Of a DNA stretch of 43,103 nucleotides, positions 15,298 to 23,495 are shown one piece after another. The DNA is from Planctomycetota bacterium (GTDB taxonomy: Bacteria; Planctomycetota; UBA1135; GCA-002686595): contig VGYZ01000029.1 of assembly GCA_016872795.1 (NCBI GenBank), positions 1 to 43,103 of the forward strand, given 5' to 3'. Within the stretch, counting starts at the first letter, position 1, and the number at the start of each line of letters is the position of its first letter. The notes beneath the pieces are model-generated. The model saw nothing but the letters and a program-made list of their open reading frames with translations. It did not search any database and was not told the origin of the DNA. The position numbers were made by a program, and so were the translations under genes.

Positions 15298-16097
15298 ACA
15301 CCTGCCGCGACTTCCGCTCTCGCCTCGCCAGCCTGCTCGCCGGCCGCGCTTCGAGTGCGTCCTTCGGCGAGTTCGCGTGGCACGAGCACCTGCTCGGGTG
15401 CGCGGAGTGCCGCGCGCTGGTCGCGACCGAACAAGCGCTCGAGGAGCTGCTTGCGTCGCTGCCGCGACCGCAACTGCCGCCCGAGCTCGCGCAACGACTG
15501 CTCGCGCGACTCGAGTCCGTGCGCGGCGATGGGGAGCTCGACACGCTGCTCGATCGCGGCGGCGATGTCGCCGTGCCCGGCGCGCTCGCGGCGCGCATAC
15601 TCGCGAGGCTCGCCGGCGCGCGCGCGGCACAGTGCGAGCAGGCCCGCCTCGACGCCTTGCTCGCACGCCTGCCTGAACCCCCAGTGCCCGCGGATCTGTC
15701 GCGTCGCACGCTGGCGCGGCTCGCGCTCGCGCGTCGCACGCGCCGTGCGTCGCCGCGTCGTCTCGCGCTCGCAGCAGCAGCGCTCGTCGTGCTCGCGGTC
15801 GGAGCGTGGACTCTCGTGCGCAACTCGCGGCAGGAGCCGGACAGCAACATCGACCTGGCTCACGGTCCTGCGCCACGCGCTCCCACCGTTGCGCCGCGCG
15901 AGCGCGTGCTCGACGAGCCGCCCGCGGACCTGCTCGCCTCACTCGACTTGCTCGAATCGTGGGACTTGGTCATCGAGGACTCGATCGAGGCCGATGTGCT
16001 CGCGCTCGATGCTTTCGACGCGCTGTTGCTCGATATCTCCGACGAGCTCGACGCGGACGCGCCGTCGCAGCTCGGTACGGAACGGAGGAACGGCTGA
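15294..16097 (+). CDS. Membrane anti-sigma factor with zinc-finger and three helical repeats
   Basis: A 267-residue protein. The N-terminus has C4 and H32-x3-C36-x2-C39, the zinc-binding anti-sigma (ZAS-like) pattern. Three internal repeats follow at about 47-73, 80-106 and 118-144, each of the form LDxLLxxxPxPxVPxxLxxRxLARL. One membrane helix lies at about 157-175 (LALAAAALVVLAVGAWTLV). The C-terminal part, outside the cytoplasm, is strikingly acidic and leucine-rich (SWDLVIEDSIEADVLALDAF and onward). It should hold the upstream sigma factor at the membrane. The next gene starts 2 nt after its stop and may encode a periplasmic partner. Confidence 0.85.
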   Translation: MNTCRDFRSRLASLLAGRASSASFGEFAWHEHLLGCAECRALVATEQALEELLASLPRPQLPPELAQRLLARLESVRGDGELDTLLDRGGDVAVPGALAARILARLAGARAAQCEQARLDALLARLPEPPVPADLSRRTLARLALARRTRRASPRRLALAAAALVVLAVGAWTLVRNSRQEPDSNIDLAHGPAPRAPTVAPRERVLDEPPADLLASLDLLESWDLVIEDSIEADVLALDAFDALLLDISDELDADAPSQLGTERRNG

Positions 16098-16099
16098 CC

Positions 16100-17245
16100 A
16101 TGCTCTTCCGCCTTCGTTGGCTGCTCGCGCTGCTATGCGCTGCCCTGTGCTCGCTCGCGCTCGTCGCTCACCAGCGCGACAACGAGCGCGATCTCGAGCG
16201 CGATCTCAAGCGCGCGCGCGAACGCTGGAGCGAGCTTTCTCCTCAACATCGCGCCGAACTCACCGAGCGCTTCGAGCGCTGGAAGTCGCTCTCCGAAGAG
16301 GAGCGCGCTCGCCTTCGCGAGCGCTTCGACAAGGTGAGCTCGCTGCGCCGCGCCGCGCAGGATTGTTTGCCCGACAAAGCGCGCAGCGACTTCGCGCGCC
16401 TGCGCCCCGAGCAACAGGCCCGCGTGCTCTCCGGCGTCGCGTCGCAGCAGATCCAGCAGCGCGGTCGTGAGTTGCTCCAGCGCATGCCCGCGCATTGGCG
16501 CGAGCGCATCGAAAGTGCGGAGCCTGCGGAGCGCCCGCGTCTCGTGGGCGAGTTCCGCGCGCGGATGCACGCCAAGGCGCTCGAACGCCTCGACCAGCTC
16601 GAGCGCGACGGGGCGTTGGACGCGGCGCGGGCTGCCCAGTTGCGCCAGTCGGCGCCCGAGGAACTCGCGCGCGAGCTCGTCGGGCTCGAGGTGCGCCGCT
16701 TCCGCGAGCGCGCCGAGCGCGAAGGACTGCCGCCGTACATCGACGCCGCGCAGTGGGAACAGTGGAAGTCCCTGCCGCAGCGCGAGCAGTGGGAGCGCTT
16801 GCACCATGCGCGCCACGGGTCCGAGCGCCGCAACGCAGCGGAGGGTCGCGGCGAGTCGCGCCGCGACGGCGAGCGCGGTGGACAACGGACGCCCGCGAGT
16901 GAACCCGAGAAGCGCTTGCGCGAGGCGCTGCGGCCGGACCCTGAGTGGTTCGTCGAGTTCGTGAACGCCGAGCCCGAGGTGCGAGCCGAGCTGGTCGCCA
17001 CTCGGCTGCGCGCGCGCGCGCTCGGCGTGCTCGAGAACTCTCCCGGCTTGCTTGCACCCGGGAAGCTCGCGGAGCTGCGCGCGCTGCACGGACGCGAGTT
17101 CTTCGAGGCGCTGCAGCGCGCGCTGCCGGCGCTCGACATGCCGCTCCAGCGCAAGTCGCGCCCGACGGAAGGTGACGGCCGCTTCGGCGGCAAGCCCCAC
17201 GAGCGTTCCGGCGACGGAGCGCGTCCGCGTACCGGAACGCGCTGA
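16100..17245 (+). CDS. Secreted, highly charged helical protein (DUF3106-like)
   Basis: A 381-residue protein. A signal peptide (MLFRLRWLLALLCAALCSLALVA) precedes long helical, arginine/glutamate-rich sequence. ARERWSELSPQHRAELTERF followed by RWKSLSEEERARLRERFDK matches the W-x-x-L-S-x-x-x-R repeat style of DUF3106 proteins, and similar units recur (YIDAAQWEQWKSLPQREQWERL). Third gene of the sigma/anti-sigma operon, with GGAGG upstream of its ATG. By analogy with heavy-metal or envelope-stress sensors such as CnrX/CpxP-like charged periplasmic proteins it may modulate the anti-sigma factor (inference). The region around 270-300 (GESRRDGERGGQRTP) is probably a disordered linker. Confidence 0.82.
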   Translation: MLFRLRWLLALLCAALCSLALVAHQRDNERDLERDLKRARERWSELSPQHRAELTERFERWKSLSEEERARLRERFDKVSSLRRAAQDCLPDKARSDFARLRPEQQARVLSGVASQQIQQRGRELLQRMPAHWRERIESAEPAERPRLVGEFRARMHAKALERLDQLERDGALDAARAAQLRQSAPEELARELVGLEVRRFRERAEREGLPPYIDAAQWEQWKSLPQREQWERLHHARHGSERRNAAEGRGESRRDGERGGQRTPASEPEKRLREALRPDPEWFVEFVNAEPEVRAELVATRLRARALGVLENSPGLLAPGKLAELRALHGREFFEALQRALPALDMPLQRKSRPTEGDGRFGGKPHERSGDGARPRTGTR

Positions 17246-17328
17246 GTGCGCCCGCCACACGGAAGAAACTCCGCGCGCGAACGCCAGTGTCGAGCGCGCG
17301 TCCTTCGCGTCGCGCTCGCACTGCGTGC

Positions 17329-17334
17329 TAGGCT
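17329..17334 (+). promoter_or_regulatory. -10-like TAGGCT (GCTAGGCT), methyltransferase gene
   Basis: GCTAGGCT ends 11 nt before the GTG at 17346, the same arrangement as at many other starts here. It supports this start rather than an upstream one. Confidence 0.45.
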
Positions 17335-17345
17335 TCGGCGCGCCC

Positions 17346-18275
17346 GTGAGTACGCCCCAAGCCACTTCGTCCGATGCCGGCCGTCTCAATGTCGCGTTCT
17401 GCAAGCAGGATGCGCGCGAGACATTCCGCGCGCTGCTGCACTACCTGCCTGTCTCGCTCGCCGTGCGTGAGATCCTGCGCATGCGCGTGCTCGCCGAGCG
17501 CGGGACGCTGCGCACCCCGCTGCTCGATGTCGGCTGTGGCGACGGGCTCTTCTGGGAAGTGCTGACGCGCGACCTCGCGTCGGGGCGCTCGAGCGGCGTG
17601 CAGGGCTTGGTTGGCGTCGACATCAGCGACTCGGAGCTGCGGCTCGCCTCGCTGCGGCTCTCGTCGCTCGGCGGCGAGGTGCTCAACTTCGACATCTCCG
17701 GCAGCGGCCGCGCGCAAGCGCTCGACGAGCGCGTCGGCGCGTTCCGCACCGTGATCGCGAACTGCTCGCTCGAGCATGTGCCGAAGCTCGAAGACGCGCT
17801 CTCGAACATCCGTCGTTACATGGCACCGGACGGCGAGCTGTGGCTGTTCGTGCCGGCGCCGCGCTGGAGCGACACATTTGTGGTCAAGCGCGTCTTGCGC
17901 AAGCTCGGCCATCGCGCCGCCGGAACCTACGGCGGCATGTGGGACGGCTTCTACCAACATCACCACCTCTACCCGGCGTGGGTCTGGCAGCACCTGCTCG
18001 AGGCGCAGGGCTTCGAATGCGAGCTGCTCGGGCTGGGCTCGGCGCGCGGCAACCGGCTCGCGGAGGCGTGGCTGCCGCCGGCGCTGCTCTCGTTCGTCTA
18101 CAAGTCCGCCTTCGGCCACTACCCGACGCGCCTCTCGCGGCCGTTCAAGCTGCCGTTGCTCGGCCGCATGCAGGAATACCTCGACGAAGTGCAGCGCGGC
18201 GCGGTGATCTCGCGCGACCTCGAGCACCCCGAGGTGGTCGAGTACGCGATCCGCTGCGTTCAGCGCAGCCGGTAG
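17346..18275 (+). CDS. SAM-dependent methyltransferase (class I)
   Basis: A 309-residue protein. The SAM-binding motif I is LLDVGCGDGLFWEVL (about residue 60), with motif II-like GLVGVDISDSELRLA and a later VIANCSLEHVPKLEDALSNI, which is typical of methyltransferase_11-type enzymes. The C-terminal half has an aromatic stretch GGMWDGFYQHHHLYPAWVWQ and one hydrophobic segment (AWLPPALLSFVYKSAF). Substrate unknown; its position next to membrane glycosyltransferases suggests a sugar or lipid-linked intermediate (inference). Its last 16 bases overlap the end of the convergent glycosyltransferase gene, so the two coding regions share sequence. Confidence 0.9.
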   Translation: MSTPQATSSDAGRLNVAFCKQDARETFRALLHYLPVSLAVREILRMRVLAERGTLRTPLLDVGCGDGLFWEVLTRDLASGRSSGVQGLVGVDISDSELRLASLRLSSLGGEVLNFDISGSGRAQALDERVGAFRTVIANCSLEHVPKLEDALSNIRRYMAPDGELWLFVPAPRWSDTFVVKRVLRKLGHRAAGTYGGMWDGFYQHHHLYPAWVWQHLLEAQGFECELLGLGSARGNRLAEAWLPPALLSFVYKSAFGHYPTRLSRPFKLPLLGRMQEYLDEVQRGAVISRDLEHPEVVEYAIRCVQRSR

Positions 18276-20002
18276 ATCTCGACCACCTGCCCGACGGCCT
18301 GCAGGCGCGGGATGCGCGCGATGACATTGGGCCACCCGGGCAGCAGCTCGTCCTCGAAGGGGAAGCCCCACGCCGCGTCGGGTCCAAAATCCTTGGGCGC
18401 GCTGCGGAAGACGAGCTCGCCGCGCGCGCGCACTTCGTCGCGCATGCGATCGAGCACCGGCCGCGCGGGCTGCAGCGACATGTCGAGCACGAAGTAGCCG
18501 GGCCCCAGCGCGGCGATGTAGCCGACGGGATCGCGTTCCATCGCGGGCGCGCCGAAGCCGAGGTCGGGCCGCGGAACGAGGTAGCGCAGGTCGAAGCGCG
18601 GCTCGGGCAGGTTGTCCGCGCCGACGCGGCGCTGCCAGATCGACCAACGCGAGAACATCGCGGCGGGGCGGCCATCCGTGGGGCGCAGGCTCTCGGCGGA
18701 GCGCGCGAGCGGCAGGTCGAAGGACGGCGTGATGTAGATGCGCGTCGCGAGCGCGTCGGGTTGCGCGGCGAGCCAATGCGCCGCGCGCTCGAGCGTGTCG
18801 TCGCTCGCGCGGAGCGCGGCGAGTCGCGCGCTGGCGGCGGCGGGAATCGCGAGCGCCGCGGCGGCGACCGCGACCACGAGCGCACGCGCGGGGCGACCGG
18901 CGCGCTCGAAGGCCGTGACGAAGCCCCATGCAGCGCACACAGCGATGTACGGGAGCAGCGGGATCAGGAAGCGCTCGAAGGTGTTGCGGAACAGGCCCGC
19001 GACGAGCAAGTACGGCAACGCGAACGCGGCCGCGACTTGGAAGTCGCTCCAGCGCTCCCACGGCCGGTGCGCGTCGCGCTTGCGCATTGCGAGCATGAGC
19101 ACGGCGCAGAGCAGGCCGAGCAGCAGGCCGGGCTCGTAGTACCACAGCGTGCGCGCGAGGTTCGCGAAGCCGAGTCCCTTCCAGTCGTGCAGGTCGATGC
19201 GATGGTCGCCCCAAAAGAGCGTCGTGCCTTCGATGTGCGGCGAGCCGTAGCTCGACTCGCGGCCCTCGAACCACAGGTAGGGATAGAAGACCGCGATCGA
19301 TAGCGCCGCGATGCCCGCGAGCACGAGCGGCAGGCTCCAGAGGTGCCACGAGTGGCGGCGCGCGCTCGCATGCACGCTGCGCAGGGACGCTAGCACCCAC
19401 GCGGCGGCGAGCGGAAGGAGCAGCGCGAGACCGCTCTGCAGCGTGCCGATGCCAAGCGCGACCGAGAGGCAGGCGAGCAGCGCGTTCTTCCAGCCGGGCT
19501 CGCGCGCGTAGCGCATCGATGTCAGCACCGAGAGCAGGAGCACGGTCGATGCGCCGACGTGCGGGCGCGCCTGCTGAGCGAAGAACTGCGTCAGGAAGCT
19601 CGCCGCGAAGAGCGCGGCGGCAAGGAGCGACCCGTTGGTGCCAAGGAAGCGGCGCGCGAGGAGAAACACGAGCGGAATCGAGAGCGCGGAGAGCAGCGCC
19701 ATCGCGATGCGCAGCTCGACATAGGCGTGCGCGGCCGCGGCGAGGTGCTCTTCGAGCGGCGCGTCCGGACCCGGGTGCGGCGTCGTGTCGGGAAGCAGCG
19801 ACAAGAGGCCCGGAACGAGGATCGGGTACTGGGCGTCGTTGTGCTGCGGGTCGGGCTCGCTGGAGCCGGAGCGGATGAGCTCGAGGTGCAACGCCATGTT
19901 GGCGTCGGCCTCCTTGCTGTGCGGCACGCTGTGGTCGATGCCCCACAGATGCAGCCCGAGGGCCGCGAGTGTGAGCAGGAGCAGGGCGAGCGCGGTTCGC
20001 AT
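18260..20002 (-). CDS. GT39-like (PMT_2) membrane glycosyltransferase
   Basis: A 580-residue polytopic protein. Start ATG 20002 follows TATCCT by 9 nt. After the first membrane segment comes IDHSVPHSKEADANMALHLE, an acidic loop of the kind that carries the catalytic Asp/Glu in GT-C enzymes, then LARRFLGTNGSLLAAALFA and FFAQQARPHVGASTVLLL, the family's repeated helices. It would transfer a sugar from a polyprenyl-phosphate donor to a glycan or lipid on the periplasmic side. It pairs back-to-back with a second GT39-like gene that carries the same landmarks, such as TLWYYEP. The donor and acceptor are unknown. The nearby truncated GT2 would be a natural donor-maker. Confidence 0.85.
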   Translation of the reverse strand: MRTALALLLLTLAALGLHLWGIDHSVPHSKEADANMALHLELIRSGSSEPDPQHNDAQYPILVPGLLSLLPDTTPHPGPDAPLEEHLAAAAHAYVELRIAMALLSALSIPLVFLLARRFLGTNGSLLAAALFAASFLTQFFAQQARPHVGASTVLLLSVLTSMRYAREPGWKNALLACLSVALGIGTLQSGLALLLPLAAAWVLASLRSVHASARRHSWHLWSLPLVLAGIAALSIAVFYPYLWFEGRESSYGSPHIEGTTLFWGDHRIDLHDWKGLGFANLARTLWYYEPGLLLGLLCAVLMLAMRKRDAHRPWERWSDFQVAAAFALPYLLVAGLFRNTFERFLIPLLPYIAVCAAWGFVTAFERAGRPARALVVAVAAAALAIPAAASARLAALRASDDTLERAAHWLAAQPDALATRIYITPSFDLPLARSAESLRPTDGRPAAMFSRWSIWQRRVGADNLPEPRFDLRYLVPRPDLGFGAPAMERDPVGYIAALGPGYFVLDMSLQPARPVLDRMRDEVRARGELVFRSAPKDFGPDAAWGFPFEDELLPGWPNVIARIPRLQAVGQVVEIYRLR

Positions 20003-20011
20003 CCGCGGAGG

Positions 20012-20017
20012 AGGATA
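20012..20017 (-). promoter_or_regulatory. -10-like TATCCT (GCTATCCT), minus-strand GT39 gene
   Basis: GCTATCCT on the minus strand ends 9 nt before the ATG at 20002. The divergent gene has its own hexamer 55 bp away, so both promoters sit in an 84-bp gap. Confidence 0.5.
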
Positions 20018-20071
20018 GCAGCGCGCGCGGCTGCTCACAGGACGCGCATGGCGAGCGGCTGCGCGAGCCTC

Positions 20072-20077
20072 CATACT
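20072..20077 (+). promoter_or_regulatory. -10-like CATACT, plus-strand GT39 gene
   Basis: CATACT ends 9 nt before the GTG at 20087. It is a slightly weaker match than its neighbours but has the same spacing. Confidence 0.4.
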
Positions 20078-20086
20078 GGAGCGCGC

Positions 20087-21811
20087 GTGAAGGAGACCTC
20101 GCAGCCGTCGGCCCGCACCTGTGCCGCGATCGTGATCGCGCTCACGGCCTTCGCCCTGCTGCTGCGGCTCCTGACGCTCGACTTCGCGCTGCCGTTCGCG
20201 CAGGAGCCCGACCCGCACATCCTCGACCAGATCGCGCTCTTGTCGCAGCCCGTCGTCGACGACCGCACGATCTTCTACAGCTCGATCTACCCGCACCTGC
20301 TCGCGCGCCTCGCCATCGCGACCGGCGCGCCGGTGCTGCCGCCCGCCGAGCTCGCCTCGCTCGACCTCGAAGGCCACCTCGCCGCTGCCGCGCGAGTGCA
20401 CCACCATGTGCGACTCGTGATCGCGTGGCTCTCGGTGCTGATCGTGCCCGCGACCTTCTGGCTGGCGAGTTTCTTCGTCACGCGCCGCTGGGCGCTCGCC
20501 GCGGCTGCGCTCGCCGCCGCGAGCACGCTGTCGCTGCAGTTCGGCCAGCAGGCCCGTCCGCACGCCGCCGTCGCGCCGCTGATCGTGCTGGCCGTCGCGA
20601 GCTGCCTACAGCTGCGCCGCCGCGGCGATCTCGCGTCGTTCGCGCTCGCGGGCGGACTGTGCGCGCTCGCGGTCGCGACGCTCACCAATGCGCTGGCGGT
20701 GCTGATCCCGGCGGCGCTCGCCTTCCTGCTGCGCGATCACGCGCCACGCCGGATCCTCGACGCGAAGCTGCTCGTGCCGCTCGCGTTGCTCGGCCTCGCG
20801 GTGCGCCTCTCGTACCCGTTCTTCTTCGTGCCAACTCCGCCGGACGCCGTCATGCCGACCGAAGAGGGCACGGTGAGCTTTGGGTGGCAGACCTTCAACT
20901 GGAGCGAGTTTCAAGGCGCGGGTTTCCCGACGCTGTTCATGACGCTGTGGTACTACGAGCCCGTCGCGTCGTTGCTCGCGGCCGTCGGTGTCCTCGCATG
21001 GCTCCTACGGCGCGATGCCGCGGACGAAGAGCGTGCGCGGCGGCGCAAGGACCTCGTCGTCGCGCTGTCGTTCGCGCTCGCCTACGCGCTCGTGATCGGC
21101 CTGCAGCGCCGCAACCAGCAGCGCTTCGTGCTCCCGCTCGTGCCCTACGCGTTCGTCGGCGCTGCGTTCGCGCTCGAGACGCTGTGGCGCTCGGCGCGCG
21201 CGCGTCCGCTGGCCTGGGTCGGGAGCGCGGCGTGCGCGCTCCCCGCGTGTGCGTGCCTCGGCTACACGGGGATGCGGTTGCGACCCCAGACGCTCGAGCA
21301 GCTCGGCCAGTGGATCGAGGCGAACGTGCGCCGCGGCGAAGAGCGTGTCGCGCTGCACCTGTTGTGGGATGTGCCGCTCGTGCGCGAGCGCCGCAACCTG
21401 TTCGACGAGAGCGGGAATTTGCGCAAGGTGACCTTCAGCCCGTGGCTGCTTTATCAGGGCGAGCGCATGGACGCGGTGTGGGAGGGCGAGCGCTGGGACA
21501 TCGAGCCGCTGTATCCCGAGCGCGAGCGCTGGCCCGCGATCGCCAAAGATCCCGGGACACACCTCGATGCGCTCGGGGCGCGCTACATCGTGCTGCCGGG
21601 CGGCGAAGGAGTCGGTGTGACGGCGCTGGTGCGCGCCGTGCGCGCGGAGCTCGAGCGCCGCGGCGCGCGCCGCGTGCTCGCGCTGCCCGACGAGGAGCGT
21701 CCCCCGGTGTCGGGCCTCGAAGGCCTCGATACGCCGCACTTCACATGGTACGCGCTCACCGGTCGGTGGTTTGGACCCCAGCTCGACGCGTTCGAGCTGC
21801 CACGACGCTGA
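20087..21811 (+). CDS. GT39-like membrane glycosyltransferase, sister of the divergent gene
   Basis: A 574-residue protein from GTG 20087. It has multiple membrane segments and the same landmarks as the gene on the other strand: an early acidic loop LPFAQEPDPHILDQIALLS (candidate catalytic Asp/Glu), SLQFGQQARPHAAVAPLIVL, TLWYYEPVASLLAAVGVLAW, and RFVLPLVPYAFVGAAFALE. The soluble C-terminal part (from about 420) ends with THLDALGARYIVLPGG, matching YIAALGPGYFVLDM in the sister. The two therefore look like diverged paralogues, likely using a polyprenyl-phosphate sugar. After its stop comes a scar containing a truncated GT2, which may have been its donor-making partner. Confidence 0.85.
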   Translation: MKETSQPSARTCAAIVIALTAFALLLRLLTLDFALPFAQEPDPHILDQIALLSQPVVDDRTIFYSSIYPHLLARLAIATGAPVLPPAELASLDLEGHLAAAARVHHHVRLVIAWLSVLIVPATFWLASFFVTRRWALAAAALAAASTLSLQFGQQARPHAAVAPLIVLAVASCLQLRRRGDLASFALAGGLCALAVATLTNALAVLIPAALAFLLRDHAPRRILDAKLLVPLALLGLAVRLSYPFFFVPTPPDAVMPTEEGTVSFGWQTFNWSEFQGAGFPTLFMTLWYYEPVASLLAAVGVLAWLLRRDAADEERARRRKDLVVALSFALAYALVIGLQRRNQQRFVLPLVPYAFVGAAFALETLWRSARARPLAWVGSAACALPACACLGYTGMRLRPQTLEQLGQWIEANVRRGEERVALHLLWDVPLVRERRNLFDESGNLRKVTFSPWLLYQGERMDAVWEGERWDIEPLYPERERWPAIAKDPGTHLDALGARYIVLPGGEGVGVTALVRAVRAELERRGARRVLALPDEERPPVSGLEGLDTPHFTWYALTGRWFGPQLDAFELPRR

Positions 21812-21839
21812 CATGCGCTTGCATGACAATGCTGTGAGC

Positions 21840-21860
21840 CACGCGAGAAAAGCCCGCGTG
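21840..21860. terminator. Hairpin downstream of the plus-strand GT39 gene
   Basis: CACGCG (21840-21845) pairs with CGCGTG (21855-21860) around a 9-nt loop, 29 nt after the stop codon. No U-tract. It may end the glycosyltransferase transcript. Confidence 0.35.
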
Positions 21861-21891
21861 TGCCCCTTCGGGCCCGCCAAGATTCGAGGGC

Positions 21892-21897
21892 TAGAAT
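21892..21897 (+). promoter_or_regulatory. -10-like TAGAAT (GCTAGAAT) before the response-regulator remnant
   Basis: GCTAGAAT ends 11 nt before an ATG at 21909 and 21 nt before the ATG at 21919 that opens the receiver-like frame. The promoter thus looks preserved although the gene behind it is degraded. Confidence 0.4.
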
Positions 21898-21918
21898 CCT
21901 CGACGAGCATGCACGCGC

Positions 21919-22290
21919 ATGAGGCTCCCAATCGTCGACGACGACCCGAAGCCGCACGCTTTCGTTTCCAAGGGACTCGAGGCTCGGGGACACACGACAT
22001 CGGCGGCAGGCAGCCGGCTCGAGGCGCGCAGCCTGCGCGCACGGCAGGATGTGGCGCCAGACCCGATGTTGCTCGACGAGATGATGCCCGGCGGCAGCGG
22101 CCCGTCGTTTCTTGAGGATCTGCGCCGACGCGGCATCGAGACGCCGGTGATCTTCGTGTCGGCCGCGCGTCGTCGCGCGCGGCCGCTCTACTACGGGGTC
22201 GGGGGGGTATCGCGTGGCGCTGCTCCGGGAAGTGCGGTGAAGCCCGCGGCTCGTGGCAGCGGGTCGATCGCCGAGCGGGCGACGATCTGA
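21919..22290 (+). pseudogene. Degraded response-regulator receiver domain
   Basis: The frame begins MRLPIVDDDPKPHAFVSKGLEARGH, a recognisable OmpR-type receiver start (normally IVEDDPKLAAFV). It continues to PDPMLLDEMMPGGSG (with the phospho-acceptor Asp in LLD) and IETPVIFVSA (the conserved Ser/Thr strand). After that the match is lost: the region that should hold the conserved Lys and the DNA-binding domain reads as arginine/glycine-rich nonsense to a TGA at 22288. About 123 residues remain against the usual 220-240. The promoter-proximal ATG at 21909 is out of frame with it. It reads as the remains of a two-component system. Confidence 0.6.
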
Positions 22291-22875
22291 TTCGCTGGCA
22301 CGACCGGCGTGGTGGCGCTCGGCATTGCCGGTTACGCCACTTGGGAGGTGCGCCACTCCAAGGACAACGAGCTGATCGAGATCGCCACCGAGCGACTCGC
22401 GCCGCTCGTCGCGCCGCTCGACGCCGACATGCAGAACGACCCGGTGGACCTGCCGAAGATGCTCGAGCTGCTCGGCGATGCCGATGCGATCGTCGGCTGG
22501 CGCATGAAGCGCAACGACGATTTTGTGCGCCGCGCGAGCTCCAAGATCGCGAACGCGATCCGCAACAAGCTCTCGCACGACCAGATTCGCGACACGGGCT
22601 GCTCGCTGAAGGTCTTCCGCACCGCCGCCATCCGGCAGGTGCCGCTGCACTTCGAGGGCATGCACCGCTTCATGCTCACGCTGATGCGCTACCTCGGCTT
22701 CAAGGTGCTCGAGCATCCTGTTTCGCACCATCCGCGCCGCGCCGGCGTCTCGAAGTACGGCGTCGCCAACCGCGCCCTGCGCGCGCTGCGCGACCTGTTC
22801 GCCGCGCGCTGGATGCACACCCGCGTCCGCAGGCTCCCGATCGTGATCGAGGAGTCCGATGTGAGGCGCGGCTGA
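22291..22875 (+). pseudogene. Chimeric remnant: kinase-like N-terminal piece joined to truncated GT2 glycosyltransferase
   Basis: From 22291 to about 22417 the frame reads GVVALGIAGYATWEVRHS then IEIATERLAPLVAP, like the first membrane segment and start of the sensor region of a histidine kinase. At about 22420 it switches abruptly to DADMQNDPVDLPKMLELLGD, the metal-binding DxD and following helix of a polyprenyl-phosphate GT2. It stays a good match (VGWRMKRNDDFVRRASSKIA, IRDTGCSLKVFRTAAIR, HHPRRAGVSKYG) to the end. The first 80 or so residues of the GT2 (nucleotide-binding part) are missing, so it is unlikely to be active. Its stop overlaps the LAB_N start by one base, a relic of the original operon. 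Confidence 0.7.
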
Positions 22876-23495
22876 TGGCGGATCCCGCGCTGCCGCTGCA
22901 AGTTGCCGGCTGGATCGGGAACGCCTGCTTCTTCTCGCGTTTCCTCGTGCAGTGGTACAAGAGCGAGCGCGCCGGCAAGAGCGTGGCTCCGCCGGTGTTC
23001 TGGTGGCTCTCGCTCGTCGGCACAGTGCTGCTCGGCGCGTACTCCTACACGCGCGAGAGCTACGTGCTCGTGCTCGGCTACGTGATCAACGGGCTGATCT
23101 ACGCGCGCAATTTGCGCCTGCGGCGTCAGAGCGCGGCCGCGTTCGGCGGGGCGCGGCTCGCAGCGTTGGGCGGACTCGCCTTCGCACTGCTCGTCGCTGC
23201 CGCCGCCAGGGAGGTGCAGCGTCGGCAGGAAGCGGAGCTTGGATGGGTCGCCATCGCGCTCGTCGGGCAGAGCGCTTGGTCCTCGCGCTTCGTGGTGCAG
23301 TGGTGGGCGAGCGAGCGCGCGTCCGAGAGCCGCTTCCCGCGTCTGTTCTGGTGGCTCTCGCTGCTCGGCAACCTGCTGCTGCTCGCCCACACGCTCCACC
23401 TGGGGGATCCCGTGCTGGCGTGGGGCTACATGCCCGGACCGATCGTGCAAGCGCGCAACCTCATGCTCGGCCGCCGCCCCGCCAAAGGCGACTAG
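22875..23495 (+). CDS. Membrane protein with two lipid A biosynthesis N-terminal (LAB_N) domains
   Basis: A 206-residue protein made of two copies of the small LAB_N membrane module. Copy 1 (about 8-80) has NACFFSRFLVQWYKSERAGK and FWWLSLVGTVLLGAYSY. Copy 2 (about 115-195) has QSAWSSRFVVQWWASERASE and FWWLSLLGNLLLLAHTL. The module occurs at the N-terminus of some LpxB proteins and alone beside polyprenyl-phosphate GT2 genes; here it directly follows a GT2 remnant with a TGATG junction. A role in lipid-linked sugar modification of lipid A is inferred from that pairing. Expression may now depend on whatever promoter reads through the scar upstream. Confidence 0.87.
   Translation: MADPALPLQVAGWIGNACFFSRFLVQWYKSERAGKSVAPPVFWWLSLVGTVLLGAYSYTRESYVLVLGYVINGLIYARNLRLRRQSAAAFGGARLAALGGLAFALLVAAAAREVQRRQEAELGWVAIALVGQSAWSSRFVVQWWASERASESRFPRLFWWLSLLGNLLLLAHTLHLGDPVLAWGYMPGPIVQARNLMLGRRPAKGD

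Noticed and set aside
22288-22290. In-frame TGA between the receiver remnant and the kinase/GT2 remnant as a second selenocysteine site
   Set aside because: Neither side continues a single domain, no Cys-like context exists, and the surrounding sequence is degraded.
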